A program made the position numbers and the translations under genes. A stretch of 21,946 bases of DNA from a virus, in the IMG/VR virus record IMGVR_UViG_3300030060_006352, positions 1,418 to 23,363 of that record. One strand, given 5' to 3'. Positions 13,489-18,456 of this stretch are shown piece after piece; positions within the stretch are counted from its first letter, which is position 1, and each line of letters opens with the position of its first letter. Below the pieces are notes generated by a model. That model was not told the origin of the DNA, searched no databases, and worked only from the letters and a program-made list of their open reading frames with translations.

Positions 13489-14603
13489 CAAGAACCTTGC
13501 CTTATTGTTATGCTTGAGTTGCCTGTACCATTGATTTGCACAACCTTAGATACGCCGTCTTGTATAAAAATTACTGTGTAAGACTGATCGCCATTCACAA
13601 GAACCTGGGCACTTTGATTGACTGTACGAATTAGTTTTACTTGGCTACCTTGAATTAGTGTAGTTATTTGAGTATCTCTGTCTTGACCTACAGCTGTGCC
13701 TGCTATATTTATACCAGCAACAAAATTAGTAAGCTGGTCTTCTTCTTCTTTGGTATCTAAATCATCAATGACATCTAACAAATCTTCAAGAAAATTTACA
13801 TCTAATAAATCAATATCCAGCTCTGTAAAATCAAAGTTTGGATCTTCCTCTAATAAATCTTCTGCTAATAAATCTACGTCTAAATCTGTAAAATCAAGGT
13901 AATCAGCGGTTTGTGTTTGCTGTACTTCTTCTTCTAATATTTCTTGTTTTGGCGGTGAAACAATAAGCAGATTATCTATAAACTCTAATGATATATCCAA
14001 AGTAACAGGTTTAGATGGTGTGCTTTCAAACACAGTTGTAGTGGTAGCTTGGTAAGGTTTGTTTAATACAACCTGTCCTGCTGCGGTTGTTACTAATATT
14101 TCGCCACTAGCATCGCCAAACTGATCGGGCAAAAGAATAATTAAACTTTCGCCAAGCTCGTTTACTGTTGCTGTAAAGTCAGTACCTCTTACAAAAATCT
14201 GTGAAGTCGGCGTAGATAGAGTTATATTTTTTTTGTTAAGTTTATTTACGCTACCAGATATAAAACGAATAGTACCGCTGGCAAATTGCAAAGCCATTTC
14301 TGATTTATCTGGGTTTGGATCAAAAACATACTTATCAATTAGTAATTGTGAGTGCTCGGTTAGTTTTACTGTGCTGTCATCAAGAAAAGTTATAGCTACA
14401 CGACCAGCTCTTGTTTGCACCTCATCGTTTGAAGCAATATCAAAATCTAATTCAGCTGGATATGCTTGGCCTCTTACTACCTGCCCATAACCTTTTAATT
14501 CAGTAATATCACCGATACTAGCAACTTGTGCTTGTACCGCCATCGCTTTGTACGATGCAGATATTAGAATTAGAAGTGTTAGATATGATTTTAAGCCAGT
14601 CAC
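13488..14603 (-). CDS. Secreted FecR-domain protein with acidic linker
   Basis: A 371-residue protein with a signal peptide (SYLTLLILISASYKAMA, likely cleaved near residue 22-25). Residues 33-145 are a FecR-type beta domain: GDITELKGYGQVVRG, then DEVQTRAGRVAITFLDDSTV, TVKLTEHSQLLIDKYVFD, and LSTPTSQIFVRGTDFTATV. Residues 233-288 are a strongly acidic repeat region (DFTDLDVDLLAEDLL and similar). A beta-rich C-terminal tail ends with VVQINGTGNSSITIRQGS. It lacks the N-terminal anti-sigma part and membrane anchor of TonB-linked FecR, so it is the secreted or periplasmic version found beside CHASE2-cyclases. I infer that it interacts with the CHASE2 domain. The start is a GTG inside the preceding gene (86-base overlap); the next ATG would remove the signal peptide. 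Confidence 0.85.
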   Translation of the reverse strand: MTGLKSYLTLLILISASYKAMAVQAQVASIGDITELKGYGQVVRGQAYPAELDFDIASNDEVQTRAGRVAITFLDDSTVKLTEHSQLLIDKYVFDPNPDKSEMALQFASGTIRFISGSVNKLNKKNITLSTPTSQIFVRGTDFTATVNELGESLIILLPDQFGDASGEILVTTAAGQVVLNKPYQATTTTVFESTPSKPVTLDISLEFIDNLLIVSPPKQEILEEEVQQTQTADYLDFTDLDVDLLAEDLLEEDPNFDFTELDIDLLDVNFLEDLLDVIDDLDTKEEEDQLTNFVAGINIAGTAVGQDRDTQITTLIQGSQVKLIRTVNQSAQVLVNGDQSYTVIFIQDGVSKVVQINGTGNSSITIRQGS

Positions 14604-15234
14604 GAGCTAAAGTTGATGTTTGATCTATGTTGAAAGTGTTACCGCTGCCATCTAGGTCAAGGTAAAAATATCCAGCGTCGCTTGAGCTTGCGCCATAGCC
14701 ACTACCAGTAAAGTTTACTGTGTTAGTTGATCCGTTGATGTCCATGTAATTGGTTGCATATTCATAATCAATATCAAAATCAAAATCGTTGCTATCGCCA
14801 GTAATTATCCAATCCAAGTCTAAATAACTTGCATCGTCATCTTCACCAATTTTTATATCAGCTGTGTTGCTGGAACCTGTAACATCGATGTTTAAATTTA
14901 CATAGTCTGTTGCACTAAGTCCTGTCGAGTTCATCAATAAGTCCCAAACATTGCTGTCGCCATCAAATTCAAAAAAACCTGTAAAGTTACCGCCGTCTAT
15001 AGCATCGGATCTAAAAATATTACTAGATCCTATTTGATTGATGTCTAACACCATGGTTGCTCCGTCTAAATCAAGAGCAGTCATTGAACCAGATGAAGCC
15101 GAAGTTCCACCAATAAGGTTGGTAGATCCTAGCTGTTCAAGATCAATAGAAGCATTAGAGCCGCTTTGATCTACATAAATTTCGTTATCAGCTAATAAGG
15201 TAGCTGAGAGTAAAAGAATAAATAAATATCTCAT
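14518..15234 (-). CDS. Secreted curlin-like (CsgA/CsgB-like) repeat protein
   Basis: A 238-residue secreted protein. The signal peptide is MRYLFILLLSATLLA, with cleavage before DNEIY. The rest is very acidic and Ser/Gly/Asn-rich. Curlin-style QxGxxN motifs occur at Q34-G36-N39 and Q67-G69-N72, with a QxGxN at 23-27, followed by degenerate GxxN turns near N95, N123, N149, N171 and N199, about 22-33 residues apart. Each turn is flanked by short alternating hydrophobic strands, as in a stacked beta-arch amyloid. Cys 226 and Cys 238 lie near the end. The ATG at 15234 overlaps the csgG stop (TAATG) and has GGAG before it. Position directly after csgF-csgG makes it the likely export substrate. Assignment as amyloid is inference; an Asx-rich beta-helix is the alternative. 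Confidence 0.72.
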   Translation of the reverse strand: MRYLFILLLSATLLADNEIYVDQSGSNASIDLEQLGSTNLIGGTSASSGSMTALDLDGATMVLDINQIGSSNIFRSDAIDGGNFTGFFEFDGDSNVWDLLMNSTGLSATDYVNLNIDVTGSSNTADIKIGEDDDASYLDLDWIITGDSNDFDFDIDYEYATNYMDINGSTNTVNFTGSGYGASSSDAGYFYLDLDGSGNTFNIDQTSTLARDWLKIISNTSNSNICIVQSDGGTSTSC

Positions 15235-16079
15235 TAGTTCTCCGTAAAAGTCCAAAAACCTAACTCACTACCTTGGTTTATTATATCAACGATACCAATT
15301 TCTATGGCGCTTTGCAAAGCGATGGACTTACTTTCGTTCATAGCATTTCCAGACTCATACTCAACTAATTCCAGACCATCGGCTATATATCTAAAATAAT
15401 CTTTAGATATTCCTACTGATAAGATAGTTTTAGTTGTTAAGTTTTCAAGCAGTATTTCACCCGTGCTTACCGACACCATTCGTATAGAAACCAATACAGT
15501 ATCTTCACGATATTGCTTGCTTGCGCCTATACCTAAGTATCTTGCACCGATACCACCAGTTAAAAGATTGGTGTTGTAATCAACAATCCCACCCTCAATA
15601 ATAAGACCAGCAAAAAGTAGAGGAAGTTGGTCATTACTATCATCAAACTTTTCACGAGTAGATCTAATTATCTGCCTCTCTTTTGTGATGTGATCGATTC
15701 CACCACGCTCGACTACACGAAAGAAGCCAGATTGTTTAAGCGCTCTTATTAAATATGTTTCTGGCGCTTGCGTCATTGCAGTAGAAAAATTAGCATAACC
15801 ATCTACACTTTTTCTTTGCCCGGTGTAGTCACTAAACTTGTAAACAGCTACTACAGGTTTTTGTTTTGGAGCAGGTACTTCTAGTATTTCTTTTGTAATC
15901 GGACGATTTATGAAGGCTGATTTAGAAAAACACTTGCGCTCACCAATAATAGTAACTAGGTCTTTATAGTCTTGGTTTGGGTTTTTTAAGCAGGGTGAAA
16001 CATACTTTTGATGCGTCGTGCAACTAGCCACCAAAGCCAAAGTCGCCAATAGGGATAGTGATTTCGGTAGTGCTTTCAT
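15234..16079 (-). CDS. csgG: CsgG-family outer-membrane secretion channel
   Basis: A 281-residue lipoprotein that in curli systems forms a nine-subunit outer-membrane pore for amyloid subunits. The signal ends in LVASC, with lipidation at C20. Strong matches to E. coli CsgG are YKDL (38-41), VVAVYKFSDYTGQ (76-88), NFSTAMTQAP (97-106), ITKERQIIRS, LIIEGGIVDYNTNLLTGGIG, ARYLGIGASKQY, VSVSTGEIL with TKTILS, and SAIEIGIVDIINQGSELGFW near the end. The constriction-loop Asn-Phe pair (E. coli N55/F56) is N97/F98; the loop Tyr lies two residues before the Asn rather than four. An insertion of roughly 20-25 residues follows YKDL and carries C50. It overlaps csgF by 56 bases; no clear ribosome site, so coupling is likely. 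Confidence 0.95.
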   Translation of the reverse strand: MKALPKSLSLLATLALVASCTTHQKYVSPCLKNPNQDYKDLVTIIGERKCFSKSAFINRPITKEILEVPAPKQKPVVAVYKFSDYTGQRKSVDGYANFSTAMTQAPETYLIRALKQSGFFRVVERGGIDHITKERQIIRSTREKFDDSNDQLPLLFAGLIIEGGIVDYNTNLLTGGIGARYLGIGASKQYREDTVLVSIRMVSVSTGEILLENLTTKTILSVGISKDYFRYIADGLELVEYESGNAMNESKSIALQSAIEIGIVDIINQGSELGFWTFTEN

Positions 16080-16500
16080 CTAAAGTATTATAAATGGTTA
16101 ATGTTATATATGTCCCATCGGAGGTCCAGGTTATGATGTTATCAAACAAGGTAAAAGATCCAGAGGTTGCTGGATTTTCACCAAACAACTGTTCAACTAA
16201 TTGACGTGAGAGCTGGGCAAAAATACGCGATTCAAAATTACGAATGAACCTAGCTAAAGTCGTGTTTTCTTCCTCGCGTTTTGCTGCTTCTTTTAAGGCT
16301 TTAATTTCTGCGGCCAAGGCCTCACGCCTGGTAAACTCTTGATTTTCAATGGTCAAATAATGAGCCGAAGTTCCGACACCGCTGAAAGAGGGTGATTTGA
16401 AGCCAAATTTAATTTCATCTCCAAATATTAAAGGTGTGAATAATAAGATATAACTACTTATTATTTTTATGAGAGGATTTTTGTATATTACTTTTTTCAT
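16024..16500 (-). CDS. csgF: CsgF-family curli assembly protein
   Basis: A 158-residue secreted protein. In curli systems CsgF sits in and on the CsgG pore and anchors the fibre nucleator at the surface. A signal peptide spans residues 1-27 (LIKIISSYILLFTPLIFG). The mature start DEIKFGFKSPSFSG (28-41) matches the E. coli segment TFQFRNPNFGG that plugs the CsgG barrel. A helix follows (EALAAEIKALKEAAKREEEN), then NFESRIFAQLSRQLVEQLFG (88-107), and a C-terminal sheet with YITLTIYNTLDESTTEITIP corresponding to the E. coli TGQTST-containing strands. The N-terminus is longer than in E. coli by the helical insert. It starts 47 bases inside the preceding holin-like gene. Together with CsgG next to it, the call is secure. 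Confidence 0.9.
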   Translation of the reverse strand: MKKVIYKNPLIKIISSYILLFTPLIFGDEIKFGFKSPSFSGVGTSAHYLTIENQEFTRREALAAEIKALKEAAKREEENTTLARFIRNFESRIFAQLSRQLVEQLFGENPATSGSFTLFDNIITWTSDGTYITLTIYNTLDESTTEITIPIGDFGFGG

Positions 16501-16726
16501 TTTCTTTTAGCCTAACAACAGTGTCGACCTTCTCTTTTAAGCGTATCATATCTTGGTCAAGTAGTCTAAGCTGATCGGTCAGTCTAATTATGGTAGTTTT
16601 CATCTCAGACACAGCAGGATCTATGGTTTTTGTAATTGTTTGCCATACATAGTAAACAAAATAGCCTAGACCTATAACCATAACTGTAGGAAAACCAAAC
16701 TTTTGTATGAGATCAACAACCTCCAT
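16454..16726 (-). CDS. Holin-like membrane/coiled-coil protein, 90 aa
   Basis: A 90-residue protein with one N-terminal membrane helix (FPTVMVIGLGYFVYYVW, about 12-29), a helical coiled region (EMKTTIIRLTDQLRLLDQDM), and a very basic, polar tail. The layout is that of small phage holin or holin-accessory proteins with one membrane span and a cytoplasmic helix. It resembles the gene immediately upstream (same FG/LG-P then GYF pattern and the QDMIRL/NDIIRI helix), so the two look like diverged tandem copies. GGAG precedes the ATG. Its last 47 bases overlap csgF. A role in lysis timing is inference. Confidence 0.7.
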   Translation of the reverse strand: MEVVDLIQKFGFPTVMVIGLGYFVYYVWQTITKTIDPAVSEMKTTIIRLTDQLRLLDQDMIRLKEKVDTVVRLKENEKSNIQKSSHKNNK

Positions 16727-17022
16727 TAATCTCTCCGGGCATCTATTTTGCCGTCTTCTACAAAGTTTTCTGCTCTAGCTATGCGGTCAAGATCTGGCGG
16801 TATATCTAAAGCACTACTGACAATAGTATCTATGCGTATAATGTCGTTGTTCATTATGGAGGCCCTGGTAATAAGCATTTTAGTTATGCTCTGGACAGTT
16901 TTGATTTCTGCTACAAGACCAGTCATAAGTTGTTTGATTATGATAAAAATAAAGTAACCCATGATAAGGCCACTTGCGATTGGCAAACCTAAATCACTAA
17001 TCAAGCCTATGGCTTGGTCCAT
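16726..17022 (-). CDS. Holin-like membrane protein, 98 aa
   Basis: A 98-residue protein with one N-terminal membrane helix (GLPIASGLIMGYFIFIIIK, about 12-30), followed by a long amphipathic helix (EIKTVQSITKMLITRASIMN onward) and a charged tail. It is the likely paralogue of the next gene: both have Gly-Leu/Phe-Pro before the span, GYF inside it, and an N/Q-D-x-I-R-I/L helix. A single-span membrane protein with a coiled tail fits a holin or antiholin pair with its neighbour. Start and stop overlap the neighbours (TAATG), so it is translated as part of one run. I cannot say which gene is the pore-forming holin. Confidence 0.7.
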   Translation of the reverse strand: MDQAIGLISDLGLPIASGLIMGYFIFIIIKQLMTGLVAEIKTVQSITKMLITRASIMNNDIIRIDTIVSSALDIPPDLDRIARAENFVEDGKIDARRD

Positions 17023-17387
17023 TAGTCTTCGCCTTTAAACTTCTTGCTTTGTCCAGATGTGCCAGCGTAAATACCAAACACCGCTGCCATAGCACCGACA
17101 ACAATGGAAACTAAGCCTGCTTGTTCAAGGTTTGGCTCGTCAAGAATCATAAACCAGGTCACGACTTTGTATAACAAAACGATGTAAACGCTAACAAAAA
17201 TTCTTGGAAAAATTCTCCAAGCGTCTACTGTTTTAGCAAGAAAAATCCATTTTTGAAAAGGATTATCTCCGCTATTGTGTTGATTGACGTCAATGTCAAG
17301 CTCAAGTTTTTTCTTAATTACAGGCTCTTTGTTTTCGACTTTATCTGCAAAGTTACCGGTTACATCTATGTTTTCTTCTGTATTCAT
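17022..17387 (-). CDS. Two-span membrane protein, candidate holin, 121 aa
   Basis: A 121-residue protein with a charged N-terminal region of about 45 residues, then QKWIFLAKTVDAWRIFPRIF followed by a membrane helix (VSVYIVLLYKVVTWFMIL, about 65-82) and a second one (AGLVSIVVGAMAAVFGIYAG, about 90-109). It ends in a short basic tail. I recall the DAWRIFPR...YKVVTWFM...QAGLVSIVVG pattern from marine-phage proteins labelled putative holins. Two spans with both ends in the cytoplasm is the class II holin layout. It is linked by ATGA to the coiled-coil gene upstream and TAATG to the next gene. It is the best holin candidate in the cluster, but this is unproven. Confidence 0.72.
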   Translation of the reverse strand: MNTEENIDVTGNFADKVENKEPVIKKKLELDIDVNQHNSGDNPFQKWIFLAKTVDAWRIFPRIFVSVYIVLLYKVVTWFMILDEPNLEQAGLVSIVVGAMAAVFGIYAGTSGQSKKFKGED

Positions 17388-17566
17388 AGAAACGATGCTA
17401 ACCCAACCACAGCCACTATAAATGGATATACGGCCCAGATCATGCTTTCTAATTTGTCAAACTTTTTCGATCCTTCTTCAAGCCTTCTTTCTATGTTTTC
17501 ATAACGTATAGCACACTCGCGTTCGTGCGCAGCTATTTTGTCCATCGCTTGTTGAAGATCTGACAT
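17384..17566 (-). CDS. Coiled-coil protein with C-terminal membrane anchor (XhlA-like)
   Basis: A 60-residue protein. Residues 1-40 form a charged coiled coil (MSDLQQAMDKIAAHERECAI, then YENIERRLEEGSKKFDKLES). Residues 43-60 form a membrane helix at the very C-terminus (IWAVYPFIVAVVGLASFL). This tail-anchored layout is like XhlA/hemolysin-type holin partners of Gram-positive phages and similar small marine-phage proteins. The start at 17566 directly follows the TAA of the preceding gene, and its stop overlaps the candidate holin as ATGA. A holin-accessory role is inferred from layout and position. Confidence 0.72.
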   Translation of the reverse strand: MSDLQQAMDKIAAHERECAIRYENIERRLEEGSKKFDKLESMIWAVYPFIVAVVGLASFL

Positions 17567-17728
17567 TTACTTTTTAGTAGATTTTTTTACTCTGACTTCG
17601 GTATATGCTTCATTCACATCCGGAGTAGATTTATCATCGCCAACGTATTGGCCTTTTTTGTTTCTAGTCCTAACTTTTTTTCGTTCTGTGTTAGTCCAAT
17701 AGTCAACTACCTTGTTCCACCAGCTCAT
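17567..17728 (-). CDS. Small basic protein, 53 aa
   Basis: A 53-residue ORF that starts MSWWNKVVDYWTNTERKKVR, continues through TRNKKGQYVGDDKSTPDVNE, and ends AYTEVRVKKSTKK. It is preceded by AAGGAG six bases before the ATG, the best ribosome site in this cluster, and its TAA directly abuts the next ATG. The Trp-rich amphipathic start could associate with the membrane; the rest is basic. The NKKGQYVGDDKSTPDVNEA segment looks like the ends of small marine-phage proteins I have seen, but I cannot name the family. Coding status is well supported by the tight packing; function is unknown. Confidence 0.7.
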   Translation of the reverse strand: MSWWNKVVDYWTNTERKKVRTRNKKGQYVGDDKSTPDVNEAYTEVRVKKSTKK

Positions 17729-17729
17729 A

Positions 17730-17891
17730 TTATTTCTCCTTGGCGCGCCCTATATTCAGCGCAAATAAATCAATTATAGAATATACTTTTTTAAAAAAAT
17801 TATCATCCTTTGGTGTTGGAGTCAGAGCTGCTATCAAAGATGCGATGGTTACGATTGCATTGCAGATTATTATAAATTTTAAAATACTCAT
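17730..17891 (-). CDS. Small membrane protein, 53 aa
   Basis: A 53-residue ORF starting MSILKFIIICNAIVTIASLI, an N-terminal membrane helix followed by ALTPTPKDDNFFKKVYSIID and LFALNIGRAKEK. The pattern of one span, then TPTPKDD and a second amphipathic helix ending LNIG+AKEK, recurs in small membrane proteins of other phages, some of which lie in lysis regions. It overlaps the upstream stop (TAATG). Its final codons carry the ribosome site of the next gene. A membrane role during lysis is plausible but unproven. Confidence 0.72.
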   Translation of the reverse strand: MSILKFIIICNAIVTIASLIAALTPTPKDDNFFKKVYSIIDLFALNIGRAKEK

Positions 17892-18082
17892 TATTCCTCC
17901 TTGTCTTCGTCTTGTAGACTACTGACATTTTCTTCTACTGACTCCTCCAAACTTTTAAGTTTTTCCACGACAGCTTTTCTTGTTAAAGCAACGGCTTCAA
18001 GCTCGTTACCACCCCATGCACCTCTTTTTGAACTAACATCAATAAGCTGTAACATGTTTAAAAATAATTGTCTTTCTTCCAT
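17891..18082 (-). CDS. Small acidic helical protein, 63 aa
   Basis: A 63-residue, mostly helical protein (MEERQLFLNMLQLIDVSSKR, GAWGGNELEAVALTRKAVVE, KLKSLEESVEENVSSLQDED). It is acidic at both ends and has a central GAWGGNELEAV turn. No membrane span or signal peptide. AAGG lies about ten bases before the ATG. It ends on a TAATG overlap with the next membrane-protein gene. It is the first gene of the run of small genes leading to the csg block. I do not recognise a function. Confidence 0.65.
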   Translation of the reverse strand: MEERQLFLNMLQLIDVSSKRGAWGGNELEAVALTRKAVVEKLKSLEESVEENVSSLQDEDKEE

Positions 18083-18106
18083 TTTTCACTACCTTCTTTA
18101 AATACT

Positions 18107-18454
18107 TTATTCGCTTAAAATTTTAGTTACGCTTGATGGACTAACATTTTCAGCTATTTCAGCATCTAATCCAGCTTTCATATTAGTCACTTTGTCGCTA
18201 CCCAATGCAGCTTCTACCCATGTTTGTACATCATTATTTGTAAGACTAGACCAATTTTTAAAACTAGATAAATCAGTTGTATCTAATGCTTGTAAACCAT
18301 AGCAAGATGCTGTCCAATTATTGCCATCGCTGTCAGTATTAGTATCGTCTGTTGCAGTAAGTTTCCAATGTACTTGATGCACTACATTAGACTTACCGCT
18401 TTTTGTTGGGTATGTGTCGCAAGTTTTACAGTCCCACGCATAAGATATTGCCAT
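18107..18454 (-). CDS. Conserved phage protein, DUF7936-like, 115 aa
   Basis: A 115-residue protein with the recognisable pattern MAISYAWDCKTCDTYPTKSG, SNVVHQVHWKLTATDDTNTD, then LQALDTTDLSSFKNWSSLTN, VQTWVEAALGSDKV and VSPSSVTKILSE. I recall this series (YAWD...YPTK...VVHxVHW...DTS/TDL...W...AAL) from many marine phages, as family DUF7936, usually next to tail-fibre genes. Function is not established; a virion or fibre-assembly role is suggested by its constant neighbours. The central part looks like a small beta domain followed by two helices. It begins two bases after the fibre stop with a GGAAAA ribosome site. Confidence 0.78.
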   Translation of the reverse strand: MAISYAWDCKTCDTYPTKSGKSNVVHQVHWKLTATDDTNTDSDGNNWTASCYGLQALDTTDLSSFKNWSSLTNNDVQTWVEAALGSDKVTNMKAGLDAEIAENVSPSSVTKILSE

Positions 18455-18456
18455 AT

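Noticed and set aside
13488-14603. FecR protein as an iron-transport anti-sigma regulator
   Set aside because: It has a cleavable signal and no cytoplasmic anti-sigma part or membrane anchor, and no sigma factor or TonB receptor gene is nearby.
11737-16500. Bacterial chromosome fragment misjoined to a phage contig
   Set aside because: Gene overlaps at both edges of the block (47 bases with the holin-like gene, 8 with the Rz-like gene) and similar base composition argue against a join, though only read coverage can settle it.
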